The notes: generated by a model from the sequence alone, not told the origin. 32,629 nt of DNA from Candidatus Krumholzibacteriia bacterium (GCA_023131975.1 JAGLYV010000010.1:1-32629); one strand, 5' to 3'. Numbered from the stretch's first letter, positions 24,146 through 32,239 are shown. A program made the numbers and translations.

Positions 24146-24772
24146 CTACCAGTTGTACTCCGGCATGTTCCAGTTCTTGATGATCTTCTTCTGGTTATTC
24201 TTGTACCAGTCGAAATTCTCAGCGTAAGTGTTTGCCCCTTCAGCCTTTCCTTCCATGATCAATTCCTTCAACCTGTCGAACCCGGCAATCAGCGATTCAG
24301 GCCGCGGCATGCAACCGGCCACATAGACGTCGACGGGAATATAGTGATCGAGGCGGTTGATCGTGTTGTAGCTGTCCCAGTACATCCCGCCGTTCACCGT
24401 GCAACTGCCGAGGCCCATGACGAATTTCGGGTTCTGTATCTGTTCGTAACTTCTAATTATCCTCTTCATCGTCTTTATAGACGCGTAACCTCCGATGATG
24501 AAGAGACTGGACTGCCTGGGAGTCGGCCTGGGAAAGAGGCCGTACCTGGAGACATCGTACCTTGCCGTAAAGAGAGGCCTCAGTTCGATGGCTCCGCATC
24601 CCGTGCCGAAGCCCAGGATGAATATCGAGTTCGCCTGTGCCCAGTTCTGGAAATTCCTCACTATCCTGTTCGCGGATGGCGAGACAGGCGATGGCCTGGC
24701 ATCACAGAAATACTCGCTGATCTCGTCGAAGCCCTCGTCAATTCCGTTCACTTTTTTTATCTCGTCACTCAT
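24146..24772 (-). CDS. mbxJ: NuoB/MbxJ-like small subunit with one cluster cysteine missing
   Basis: A 208-residue subunit carrying the terminal 4Fe-4S cluster next to the catalytic NuoD-like subunit. The family core is clear: FGTGCGAIE, VMGLGSCTVNGGMY and DVYVAGCMPRPESL. NuoB normally has tandem cysteines in the first motif (CCAIE). Here only Cys59 remains and the next residue is Gly60, leaving Cys59, Cys124 and Cys154, so the cluster has an open or borrowed ligand. The N-terminal 35 residues and the C-terminal 45 residues are extensions beyond the core. The start ATG 24772 is preceded by GAGG. It follows the NuoH-like gene by ten bases. Confidence 0.9.
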   Translation of the reverse strand: MSDEIKKVNGIDEGFDEISEYFCDARPSPVSPSANRIVRNFQNWAQANSIFILGFGTGCGAIELRPLFTARYDVSRYGLFPRPTPRQSSLFIIGGYASIKTMKRIIRSYEQIQNPKFVMGLGSCTVNGGMYWDSYNTINRLDHYIPVDVYVAGCMPRPESLIAGFDRLKELIMEGKAEGANTYAENFDWYKNNQKKIIKNWNMPEYNW

Positions 24773-24782
24773 TGTCTATCCT

Positions 24783-25697
24783 CTATTTCCATGCGCTTAT
24801 TACCACCGCGAGTATCCCCACAGCCAGCGGAATCCTGATAAACCACCTTATCGACTGCTCCACCCTGTACCGCGGGAAGACAACGCCGGCAAAGACCACG
24901 ACCATAAGGAGAGCGAATGTCTTCACCACCATGACAAATATTGACGTCGCTCCACCGAAGAAGAGATTCATGAAAAGTATCAGCTTGGCCGCGTGAAAGA
25001 TCGACCTGTTCGTCTGCATCAGTGCCAGATAACTGCTGTGAAATTCTGTCGGTGGCCCTATCGGTATTTCCTGGGGCGCGAGGTGGACATCGAAAGGGGA
25101 GTGCATCATCATACCGAAGAATGCGAGCATCCCCGCCAGAGTGGCCACAGGATTCGTGATCATATTCCAGTGGGCTATCCCGCCCTGCTGCGCCGCGACT
25201 ATATCTGTGATCGACAGTGTTTGGTGCTGAGCCGCCAGGGCCATCAGCGCCAGCGCGAATGGAAGTTCCGCTGCCGTGTTCTGTGCCAGTCCCCTCATGA
25301 TCCCTATCGCCGAGTAGGGGTGTCCGCTTTCCGCCGCTCCGAGCGCCATTCCAAGCATCCCGAAGAAAACGAAATAGACCACGAGGATCACGTCTCCGGC
25401 AAAACTGAAATTCTGCATCCAGGAAGATCCATAAACGACGGGCATGAAGAACAGGAGCCCGATACCTCCGACTATCCTGAACACGGGTCCAAGATAGAAC
25501 ATGATCCCGTGCGACAGAGCCGTACGCATCGACAGGGTCTTCAATATGTTTATGTAGGGCTGCCAGATCGGCGGACCGATCCTGCCATGTACACGAGCAA
25601 CAATAATGGTCACAAGACCGACCAGGAGCAGACCGTAGTTCATCACGACCATGAGAGTCGCCAGAGAGTATCCCGCCTGCTTCAATACCTCCATCAT
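24783..25697 (-). CDS. mbxM: NuoH/MbxM-like membrane subunit
   Basis: A 304-residue subunit with about eight membrane helices that links the soluble redox arm to the ion-pumping arm. Family features include ARVHGRIGP (the conserved N-terminal Arg-x-x-x-Gly-Pro loop), ALGAAESGHPYSAIGIMRGLAQ, and the loop SPFDVHLAPQEIPIGPPTEF with conserved acidic residues. Its ATG at 25697 overlaps the antiporter-fusion stop by ATGA, with GGGAGG six bases upstream. Its position directly upstream of the NuoB-like gene is the MBX gene order (M before J, K, L, N) and not that of the canonical nuo operon. Confidence 0.92.
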   Translation of the reverse strand: MMEVLKQAGYSLATLMVVMNYGLLLVGLVTIIVARVHGRIGPPIWQPYINILKTLSMRTALSHGIMFYLGPVFRIVGGIGLLFFMPVVYGSSWMQNFSFAGDVILVVYFVFFGMLGMALGAAESGHPYSAIGIMRGLAQNTAAELPFALALMALAAQHQTLSITDIVAAQQGGIAHWNMITNPVATLAGMLAFFGMMMHSPFDVHLAPQEIPIGPPTEFHSSYLALMQTNRSIFHAAKLILFMNLFFGGATSIFVMVVKTFALLMVVVFAGVVFPRYRVEQSIRWFIRIPLAVGILAVVISAWK

Positions 25698-28600
25698 GAC
25701 AGGCCTCCCCGCGACAGGATGAACAGCAGTATCCCGAATATGAATATCTGAACGACATAGGCACCGGTATTACCCGAATAGATGTGCCTCGACATCGCGG
25801 CGACAGCTTCGGCCCATTCACCGACGGCGTTCCAGAACCTGGTCGCCGCGGGTTTGAGAATACCACTGAACGCTCTCTCGTAAGGCGTGAAGAATTTCCA
25901 CGCGTAATGTGTCGTCTCGGGAGTCTCCGGACGTTCGGCGGCGAATACGATATTGAACTGTTTTACCTTCTGCGGCTTCGGACTTATCAGAAGCAGGATA
26001 ACGAGTAAGATCGCGAACAGCGCGCAGACGACCATCATGACCGCGAAACCATTCCAGTACCCGAACGGACTGTACAGGGTATTGGCCTGCCATGTGAGGA
26101 GAGTATCGAATCTCTCTCCCACTATACCCATGATCGGCTTGATCAGTATCGACGGCTTCATAGAAAACATCATTATCGCCATTATCAGGATATACTGCGC
26201 AGCGATCAGAGACCTGGGAGCCTCTTTGATCTTCCTGAAGGCCGGTTTCGCCTGCCCGAGGAATATCGCGTGTACCAGTCTGAAGCAGTAGAGGAAAGCG
26301 ACAGTGCTGGAGAAGAAGGCGAGCGCCGCCTGCAGATACCAGCCCCGCTCGATCAACGCGTTGTAGAGCAGCCATTTTCCTCCGAAACCTGTCAGTGGTG
26401 GTACCCCTGACAGGGCAATTATTCCTATCATCACCGAGATGAACGACATGGGCATCCTCTTGATCAGCCCTCCCATCTCGTACATGTTCCTCGTTCCGGT
26501 CCTGTACACGACTCCCGCGACAGCAAGGAAGAGAAGGCCCTTGAACATGAAATGGCTCACCGAGTGATAAAGCGCGGCTACCCACCCGATCTGGTTCATC
26601 GCGGCGAGGCCAAGTATCATGTACCCCACCTGACCGATGCTTGACCAGGCGAGAAGTTTCTTCGCGTCTTCCTGCATGGCCGCGTAGAGAGCCCCGAAGA
26701 AAGCTGTTATCGCGCCGATCCATCCGATAGTCGAATATAGATAGGTAGAACCGGTGAACGCCGTCCCGGCCTTGATAAACAAAAATACAAATCCCAGCAC
26801 TCCCGCTTTAGACAGGATACTGGAGATGATCGCCGATGAATCGTCCTCAGCCTCGGCGTAAGCCCCCGGCGCCCATACATGCAGTCCCATGCCTGCCACC
26901 TTCACAAGGAAGCCCGCGGCGAGAAGGATGAATGGAAGCATCTGCAACGATCCCGACATGCCGGCAATACCATCGCCTGCTCCGCCGAATACCGTTCCAC
27001 CCGCGGAAGCGAACCCCGCCATAACGAGATAGGCGCCCGCCGCGGAAAAGACCATATAGAGAAGAGCGGGCTTCATCGCTTTTTTCCCGCGCAGGACGAG
27101 GATGTAGGATGAGAAGGTCATCAGTTCCCATGCGTAGAAAAACTGCAGGGAGGTCGATGAAAGGGCCAGCGCCGAAAGCGAACCTATCATGAGAAGCAGC
27201 ATCGGGTAGAATCCACGCGATGCCGTTCTCCTGTGAAGAGTGGCGAGGAGCATGATCGCGCCGCCACCGAGGAAAAACGAATTGAAAAAGAGGGGCATTC
27301 CCGACAGTCCAGGAATGATCATATACCCGTAATAAAGTACGGCCGCCAGGGAAACGATGCCCCGGACTCTCGGGTCGAATCGCTCGAAGAGCAGGAGTCC
27401 CGCCGCTCCTACAAGAGGCATCAGCATGAGGGTCGAGTTATCGATCATCTTCCCCATCATATAGTATGCGACGGCAGTCAGCAACGCCGCGCCGAAAAAT
27501 ATCACAGCTGTCTTTTCCGGGGTACCCTTGACGATATCTCCGGATTCCCCATCCTCCACCCCACCACGCACCGCGTATCCGAACCACCTGAAGAGATAGG
27601 CCACCTCGAAAAGAGAACCGAGAAGTATGAATACTACCCATACCTTCATCCCGCCGGAGAACATCGACATCACGAGGGTCCATTTCGACCAGAATGCGGG
27701 AAATGGTGGGAAGCCTGAAAGCGCGGCCATGAACAACCCCATCATCATCAGAAGGAAAGGCCTCCGCGCGATGACACCCCAATTCCGTATCCTGTCCTCG
27801 CCCGTGATACCGGTCAGCCAGAACAGCCCGGCCTTGGCAAGGAGGTGATTGATGAACAATCCGACCGCTATCAGCTGCCATGAGGGCAGAGATCCTTTCA
27901 GCCCGAGGCTTACTACGGTCAACAGGAGCCCCATTTGACCGATCGACGAATAGCCCAGCAATCTTCCGGCGCGTTCCTGCTTGAGCCCGATGAGGTTTGC
28001 CGCGACGAACGTGACCGAACCAGTTATCGCGGCGGCCATGTACCAGCCTTCACCCGCGATCGGCAGTATCTTGTATATGGCAAAAAGGGCGGCCCCGGCG
28101 CTGCCGGCAGATATCATAGCCGATATCCCGGGAGCGGCCGAATCGTATACATCCAGCGCCCAGCCGTTCGCAGGGAATTGTTTCATCTCGATCATGAAGG
28201 CAAAGACCAGCATGAATACGGCCGGTGCCACGAAACCCGCGGCCGCGGTGCCGGAAAATGAGACCATTCGGCTGGCTATGCTGTCTATATTCAGGGTGCC
28301 TGTAATCATGTATATGACAATGATCCCGAGCAACATGAATATCGACGCCAGGCTGCCCGCGATCGCGTACTTGAACCCTGCCGTCAGCCCTTTCGTATCG
28401 AGACGCAACGCCACAAGCGCGTAACTGGCTATTCCGGTGATCTCCATAAAGACAAAAAGGTTGAATATATCGCGAGTGAGGACCATTCCATTCATCCCCA
28501 TCACGAAAAGCAGGTAGAGCATCATCGATTTTGTTCCCCGGCCGGAAAGTTCCCTTATGAGATAAACGGCTCCTGCCAGGGTAGCGAGATTGATGGCCGA

Positions 28601-28852
28601 TGTGAATACCGCTTCCTCCATCCCGACCCTGAGATTTATCGAGAACGGCGGCCTGAATCCTGCCGTGAATATCTCACCGATCTCACATCGTCCGGTCAGA
28701 AGCGAGAAGAGCCAGTGCCAGCTGATAAGGGCTATGCCGGAGAGAGCCGCGAGAAAGACAGTCTCTGCCGCACCTTTCTTTGCCCGCTCAAGAAGCGGTA
28801 GAAGAAAAGCGATGCCCAGGGCTATTATGAATATGTATATCGGTGTTACCAT
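25694..28852 (-). CDS. double MnhD/NuoN-type antiporter subunit (MbxH'-MbxH fusion)
   Basis: A 1052-residue polytopic membrane protein made of two complete proton-translocation modules in one frame. The first (about 1-465) has FVFMEITGIASYAL (helix-5 Glu) and FMIEMKQFPANGWALD (helix-7 Lys), but the next lysine of the family (LTKVG) is replaced by the AGSAGAA region. The second (about 470-960) has FYAWELMTFSSYIL, LVKVAGMGLHVWAP and SKAGVLGF, keeping the full Glu/Lys/Lys set. A C-terminal amphipathic stretch and a last helix (about 970-1052) resemble MbhH/HyfB tails. MBX complexes usually encode these as two genes. Start ATG 28852 overlaps mnhC by seven bases. It pumps Na+ or H+ when electrons flow through the redox arm; the ion is not known. 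Confidence 0.92.
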   Translation of the reverse strand: MVTPIYIFIIALGIAFLLPLLERAKKGAAETVFLAALSGIALISWHWLFSLLTGRCEIGEIFTAGFRPPFSINLRVGMEEAVFTSAINLATLAGAVYLIRELSGRGTKSMMLYLLFVMGMNGMVLTRDIFNLFVFMEITGIASYALVALRLDTKGLTAGFKYAIAGSLASIFMLLGIIVIYMITGTLNIDSIASRMVSFSGTAAAGFVAPAVFMLVFAFMIEMKQFPANGWALDVYDSAAPGISAMISAGSAGAALFAIYKILPIAGEGWYMAAAITGSVTFVAANLIGLKQERAGRLLGYSSIGQMGLLLTVVSLGLKGSLPSWQLIAVGLFINHLLAKAGLFWLTGITGEDRIRNWGVIARRPFLLMMMGLFMAALSGFPPFPAFWSKWTLVMSMFSGGMKVWVVFILLGSLFEVAYLFRWFGYAVRGGVEDGESGDIVKGTPEKTAVIFFGAALLTAVAYYMMGKMIDNSTLMLMPLVGAAGLLLFERFDPRVRGIVSLAAVLYYGYMIIPGLSGMPLFFNSFFLGGGAIMLLATLHRRTASRGFYPMLLLMIGSLSALALSSTSLQFFYAWELMTFSSYILVLRGKKAMKPALLYMVFSAAGAYLVMAGFASAGGTVFGGAGDGIAGMSGSLQMLPFILLAAGFLVKVAGMGLHVWAPGAYAEAEDDSSAIISSILSKAGVLGFVFLFIKAGTAFTGSTYLYSTIGWIGAITAFFGALYAAMQEDAKKLLAWSSIGQVGYMILGLAAMNQIGWVAALYHSVSHFMFKGLLFLAVAGVVYRTGTRNMYEMGGLIKRMPMSFISVMIGIIALSGVPPLTGFGGKWLLYNALIERGWYLQAALAFFSSTVAFLYCFRLVHAIFLGQAKPAFRKIKEAPRSLIAAQYILIMAIMMFSMKPSILIKPIMGIVGERFDTLLTWQANTLYSPFGYWNGFAVMMVVCALFAILLVILLLISPKPQKVKQFNIVFAAERPETPETTHYAWKFFTPYERAFSGILKPAATRFWNAVGEWAEAVAAMSRHIYSGNTGAYVVQIFIFGILLFILSRGGLS

Positions 28853-29190
28853 TTCGAATCCGTATAATCCCTCACGTCAAGAGAACCTCTTTTCCCATAC
28901 ATCCTTATTATAAATGCAAGCATCAACGCGTTTACCGCCACGCCGATGACGATGGCAGTCAGTACCAGAGCCTGGGGCACGGGATCGACGAAACTCGCCA
29001 GTTCCGTGATATCTTCTGTCAGTATCGGAGCTGTCCCGCCCCTGATGAACCCGGCCGTGATCATCACCATCTGGAGGCCGACTTCCGTGATCGCGACGCT
29101 CAGCACCATCTTGATCATGTTCCGCCTCGTCATAAGGCCGTAGAACCCGGTCAACATCAGGAGAAGTCCGATTACCAGCACAGCTTTCAA
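28846..29190 (-). CDS. mnhC: MnhC/MrpC (NuoK-like) antiporter subunit
   Basis: A 114-residue protein with three membrane helices, homologous to MrpC, MbhG and NuoK. It carries the conserved helix-2 glutamate in VAITEVGLQMVM and the motif VPQALVLTAIVIGVA. The start is TTG 29190 with AGGAGG five bases upstream, overlapping the MnhB-like stop. In the complex it packs between the MnhB-like subunit and the MnhD-type modules to form part of the ion path. Confidence 0.92.
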   Translation of the reverse strand: MKAVLVIGLLLMLTGFYGLMTRRNMIKMVLSVAITEVGLQMVMITAGFIRGGTAPILTEDITELASFVDPVPQALVLTAIVIGVAVNALMLAFIIRMYGKRGSLDVRDYTDSKW

Positions 29191-29909
29191 GAGGGCCTCC
29201 TCATCTGTTCGAGGATTCCCACCAGTTCTGCTCCTACCTTCAGACCGATCAACGAATATATCACGGGAATCGCCCCGGCGCTCAATATCCTGCCGAACTC
29301 TCCGACAGGAAGGAACCTTGCGTCCAAAAATCCTCCCGCGAGGATAAGGCCCAAAAGCCCTAACCCGACATAGACTGTGCCGGAAAGCGATTCCGTCACC
29401 TTGAGTACTCCATGGTTGAGCGAGTAGAAAGGGTGAGACAGGAAAAGAAGGACTATCGCGGAAGCGATAACGGCTCCCCCCTGAAATCCCCCACCGGGAG
29501 AAAGATGCCCGTTGACAAAAATGTAAACGCCGAAGACTGCTATCGCCGGCACTACGATATCGGAACCGGTCTCGAGGATCTCGCTGGCTTTCCTGCGGGT
29601 CTTTTCATTCTCCAGGCCACCTGCATTACCACCATCCTGTTTTCTCGAGAGCCTTCCAGCTCCCAGCAGAAAGCCTATCCCTGCCGCGGCGAGAAAAAGG
29701 ACACTGACCTCACCGAGCGTATCGAGCCCTCTGTAAGTCACGACGATCGCTGTGACTATATTTGCGGCGCCAAGCTCTTCCCTGCCTTTTTCCATGTAAT
29801 GGCGAGCGATCTCGCCGAGGCCGGACAGTCCTTCCCAGCCAGTTACCATAAGCAGAAACTGCCATGCGAAAAACGCGAGGACCAGAAATATGAGTGCTCT
29901 TTTAATCAT
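29187..29909 (-). CDS. mnhB: MnhB/MbhE-MbhF-type antiporter subunit
   Basis: A membrane protein of about 240 residues combining an N-terminal MbhE-like part (two helices, with VVTYRGLDTLGEVSVLF) and a C-terminal MrpB domain with four helices (VYIFVNGHLSPGGGFQGGAV and GLKVGAELVG). The motif HLSPGGGFQGG is diagnostic for MrpB/MbhF. Its ATG at 29909 overlaps the preceding gene as ATGATTAA; an ATG three codons earlier (29918) is also in frame. Archaeal MBH splits these parts into two genes, so the joined form follows the MBX pattern. Confidence 0.9.
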   Translation of the reverse strand: MIKRALIFLVLAFFAWQFLLMVTGWEGLSGLGEIARHYMEKGREELGAANIVTAIVVTYRGLDTLGEVSVLFLAAAGIGFLLGAGRLSRKQDGGNAGGLENEKTRRKASEILETGSDIVVPAIAVFGVYIFVNGHLSPGGGFQGGAVIASAIVLLFLSHPFYSLNHGVLKVTESLSGTVYVGLGLLGLILAGGFLDARFLPVGEFGRILSAGAIPVIYSLIGLKVGAELVGILEQMRRPS

Positions 29910-30156
29910 CGTCCACATCCCTGTCAGTCGTCCTTCTCAGTGCGTACAGAAAGATCACCGTCGAAAGCCCCGCCCCGATCGCCGCTTCGGTCATCGCCAC
30001 ATCCGGAGCCTGCATTATCAGGTAGATAATGCTCGAAAAAAGACTGAGTATCCCGACCGCGATGACGGCCATGAGGAGATTCTTCGTATGCAGGGCGAAT
30101 ACCGCCGAAACAACCATCGTCACGCCCATGAGGATAATAAGAGCTGTGATGATCAT
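29902..30156 (-). CDS. MbhD-like (DUF4040) antiporter subunit
   Basis: An 84-residue protein with three helices, matching the MbhD/DUF4040 family, which corresponds to a C-terminal piece of MrpA (NuoJ-like). The core is IYLIMQAPDVAMTEAAIGAGL, with the buried conserved Asp and Glu of the ion path. It begins at ATG 30156, overlapping the MnhG stop by one base (TGATG), and ends inside the MnhB-like start. Its presence without a full MrpA marks this as a respiratory-complex-linked Mrp module and not a stand-alone antiporter. Confidence 0.92.
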   Translation of the reverse strand: MIITALIILMGVTMVVSAVFALHTKNLLMAVIAVGILSLFSSIIYLIMQAPDVAMTEAAIGAGLSTVIFLYALRRTTDRDVDDD

Positions 30157-30569
30157 CAGCCACCACCCCCCAAGTCACCAGCCGGACGGTCATCATTTAT
30201 TGTGTCATTTCCAATCGGATCCGGGCTGCCGGAAGCAGCATCTTCAGCCTCTTCCACTTCGAGCCTGTCACAGACAGAACCTTTGACCAGCTTGACACCG
30301 GCAAAGTGCGCCGCCCTCGCGAGAGCGTGCGAAGATATGGGATTTGTGATCACGATAAAGGCCAGAAGAACGAGCATACGTGACAACAGGGCGGGATGAT
30401 AGATACCGAGCCCGATAAACACGCACATGCTTCCCAGTGTCGTCGCCTTGGTCCCGGCCTGGATCCTGTTATAGACATCGGGCATACGCAGAAGTCCCAA
30501 TCCTCCAAGAAAGAGAAATACCGAACCGATGAAAACGATTATCGCGCCTGCCAGCCGAAGGATCTCCAT
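30156..30569 (-). CDS. mnhG: MnhG/MrpG antiporter subunit
   Basis: A 137-residue protein with three helices in the first 95 residues. Family features are GGLGLLRMPDVYNRIQAGTKATTLG and the helix that follows. A hydrophilic tail of about 40 residues rich in Asp, Glu and Gly extends past the usual end of MrpG. Starts and stops overlap neighbours by one base on both sides (TGATG), showing tight translational coupling within the operon. Confidence 0.92.
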   Translation of the reverse strand: MEILRLAGAIIVFIGSVFLFLGGLGLLRMPDVYNRIQAGTKATTLGSMCVFIGLGIYHPALLSRMLVLLAFIVITNPISSHALARAAHFAGVKLVKGSVCDRLEVEEAEDAASGSPDPIGNDTINDDRPAGDLGGGG

Positions 30570-30838
30570 CAGAGTCCCCCTTCCAGGTAACGCGCGACCG
30601 CGACAACACCGATGAAGCTGAGGATCCCGTATATCATCGCCACATCGATAAATATGATCCTTCCGAAATACTGGGCCAGCATCGCTATGATAGAGATCGA
30701 TATAATCGTCAGCGTGTCGAAAGCGGCAGTCCGGTCCGCCGCGGTCGGCCCCATAAGGAACCTTAACGCCGCGAATACTATCGCCGCCATCGTCAACACA
30801 GCCGATGCGAAAAGAATGATCTCGATCAGATCAGCCAA
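30569..30838 (-). CDS. mnhF: MnhF/MrpF antiporter subunit
   Basis: An 89-residue, three-helix subunit. The motif RFLMGPTAADRTAAFDTLT is the MrpF signature, with the conserved Asp-Arg pair. The start is placed at TTG 30838 because GGAGG lies five bases upstream and it overlaps the MnhE stop by eight bases. An upstream in-frame start at 30874 would add 12 residues unlike the family. It acts with MnhE and MnhG in the membrane antiporter module. Confidence 0.9.
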   Translation of the reverse strand: MADLIEIILFASAVLTMAAIVFAALRFLMGPTAADRTAAFDTLTIISISIIAMLAQYFGRIIFIDVAMIYGILSFIGVVAVARYLEGGL

Positions 30839-31340
30839 AGATGACCTCCAGGTATTTCTCGAAACCAGCCACAATCATTTTTGCCTCTTCCTCTCCACCA
30901 TGACCCTGCACATCGATCCAGTGTATATACAGCCTGCTGCCCTTTATCTCTACAGAGAGAGTCCCCGGCGTAAGCGTGATGGAATTTGCCAGAACGGTCC
31001 GGCCGATCGGAGTAGTAAGCTTTGTATCAACCGCGACTATTCCGGGGTTGAGCGGTATCGTCGGTTTAATGACCCTGCTGGCTACATCCAGATTAGCCTT
31101 TACTATCTCTACCACCATGTATGGAATATAGGCGGCAGCGTATGCTATCTTTTTCAGCCCGGGACGCGGAAATATCCCACCCCTGACGAAGACAGCGCAT
31201 GTCCCGAAAGCCAGGACCGTGAAGATCGATATATCATATGGATCTGTCGCCCCTGTCCAGAACACATAGATCAGGGTAAACATCAGCCCGCTCAATATCA
31301 CGGCTCCAATCCTTCCTGATCTTTTTCCGCTTCCGCTCAT
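30831..31340 (-). CDS. mnhE: MnhE/MrpE antiporter subunit
   Basis: A 169-residue protein with two or three N-terminal helices and a cytoplasmic C-terminal domain. MrpE features include the ANLDVASRVIKPTIPLNPGIV region, then ANSITLTPGTLSVEI and LYIHWIDV. It is the first structural gene of the complex, 35 bases downstream of the MarR regulator gene, so both are likely on one transcript. Start ATG 31340. Confidence 0.93.
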   Translation of the reverse strand: MSGSGKRSGRIGAVILSGLMFTLIYVFWTGATDPYDISIFTVLAFGTCAVFVRGGIFPRPGLKKIAYAAAYIPYMVVEIVKANLDVASRVIKPTIPLNPGIVAVDTKLTTPIGRTVLANSITLTPGTLSVEIKGSRLYIHWIDVQGHGGEEEAKMIVAGFEKYLEVIFG

Positions 31341-31375
31341 CCTCTGTCCCGAACACTTTCCGCGAGTGTCGCTCG

Positions 31376-31837
31376 CTATGATTCGGACCTGCTGTCGAGC
31401 CAGTCGGTCAACGCGAATACGAGATGCTCGACTGCGGTGATGACTGCTTTCCTCTGTGCCGGTTCTATCCTGTCAATGATCTCTCTGTGCATCTTGATCG
31501 AAGCCCGCTTGATCCGGGCGATCACCTTCTTACCTTCATCTGTGAGGACGACATCGATGTTCCTTCTGTCCTGAAGCGATATCCGTCTCTCGACAAGGCC
31601 CTGCTCTTCAAGACCCGCGATTATCCTGGTCACTCCGCCCGGCGTGATACCAAGACTTCCGCTAAGCTCTTTCATGCCGTGCGATCTGGTATCCACGAAC
31701 TGCATGAGACAATTATAGTCTCCGGATGATATCCCTTCGTTTGTCACAAAGTACATATCCTTGAGACAACATTTCTGTCTCAGTTCGAATATCAGTTCCG
31801 CCATTTTCAATACCTGATCGTCTTTACTGACATTCAT
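31376..31837 (-). CDS. MarR-family transcriptional regulator
   Basis: A 153-residue winged-helix DNA-binding protein. The recognition region MKELSGSLGITPGGVTRIIAGLEEQGLVERR and the wing DRRNIDVVLTDEGK are typical of MarR proteins, which act as dimers and repress until a ligand or oxidation event releases them. Cys23-Cys24 and Cys43 near the N-terminus could sense redox state or bind metal; this is speculative. It leads the MBX-like operon, so it probably controls that operon and itself. A palindrome overlapping its promoter is a candidate operator. ATG 31837 has only a weak ribosome binding site. Confidence 0.9.
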   Translation of the reverse strand: MNVSKDDQVLKMAELIFELRQKCCLKDMYFVTNEGISSGDYNCLMQFVDTRSHGMKELSGSLGITPGGVTRIIAGLEEQGLVERRISLQDRRNIDVVLTDEGKKVIARIKRASIKMHREIIDRIEPAQRKAVITAVEHLVFALTDWLDSRSES

Positions 31838-31879
31838 TTCGCACCATCATTAGTTGCGGCAGTTAATAATTACAATACA

Positions 31880-31908
31880 ATAATATCATCAATATCAATA
31901 ATTGACAA
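31880..31908 (-). promoter_or_regulatory. promoter of the MarR/MBX-like operon with overlapping palindrome
   Basis: On the minus strand, TTGTCA (31908-31903) and TATTAT (31885-31880) form a good sigma-70-type promoter with a 17-base spacer. The palindrome TCAATAATTGA (31895-31905) overlaps the -35 box and spacer, an apt position for repression. The transcript would carry about 35 untranslated bases before the MarR gene. Confidence 0.65.
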
Positions 31909-31970
31909 TCTAAACTATTTCCTCAGAACCTGTCAAGCGTTTTTGGAGCCCGCCCCGGAGATGCTTTTCA

Positions 31971-31998
31971 TTGACTTGGATTTTATCGGTGCTAATAT
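31971..31998 (+). promoter_or_regulatory. candidate rightward promoter upstream of saccharopine-dehydrogenase-like gene
   Basis: TTGACT at 31971-31976 and TAATAT at 31993-31998 are separated by 16 bases, near the consensus. The distance to the gene start is about 240 bases, so a long untranslated leader or another nearer promoter must exist. Confidence 0.4.
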
Positions 31999-32239
31999 TA
32001 CTTCATGAGTATGAAAGATTTCCACAATATTTTTGCTTTTTGTAAACATAGGGACTCCCTCGTGAGCTGGCTGAACCGTTCCAACGGCCTCTAATACACT
32101 CTCTACCTTCCCGGCAGGCACGAGCCTGTCCAGAGCCCCCGGTCGATCTTCCCGGAGATCGGTCGGTCGATCGGCTCGAATTCAAACAATCTTTCCATGT
32201 CAGACATTCAGGTCGGAATACGGCCGAGAAGGAGAATAA

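Larger units (their letters stand above)
31838..32239. promoter_or_regulatory. 402-base divergent intergenic region
   Basis: It lies between the leftward MarR gene and the rightward saccharopine-dehydrogenase-like gene. The left 80 bases are strongly AT-rich and hold the leftward promoter. A rightward candidate follows near 31971. The remainder (about 32000-32230) contains only short frames without ribosome binding sites, for example a 29-codon one from 32005. I recognise no RNA gene in it. Confidence 0.5.

Noticed and set aside
22262-25697. NiFe hydrogenase (group 4) identity for the complex
   Set aside because: Only three of the four cysteines needed for NiFe are present in the large subunit, and the DPC motif is lost.
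24769-25866. 365-residue minus-strand frame overlapping the NuoH-like gene
   Set aside because: It is in a different frame from the NuoH-like and antiporter genes and has Arg/Gly/Ser-rich shadow composition; the real frames have membrane helices and family motifs.
20491-31340. Canonical complex I (nuo) operon or stand-alone Mrp antiporter
   Set aside because: NuoE, F, G and full MrpA are missing, and the gene order with MnhE-F-G/MbhD in front of NuoH-B-C-D-I-like genes is that of MBX/MBH-type complexes.
32005-32094. 29-codon frame in the right intergenic region as a leader peptide
   Set aside because: It has no ribosome binding site, no regulatory codon run and no terminator-like structure after it.
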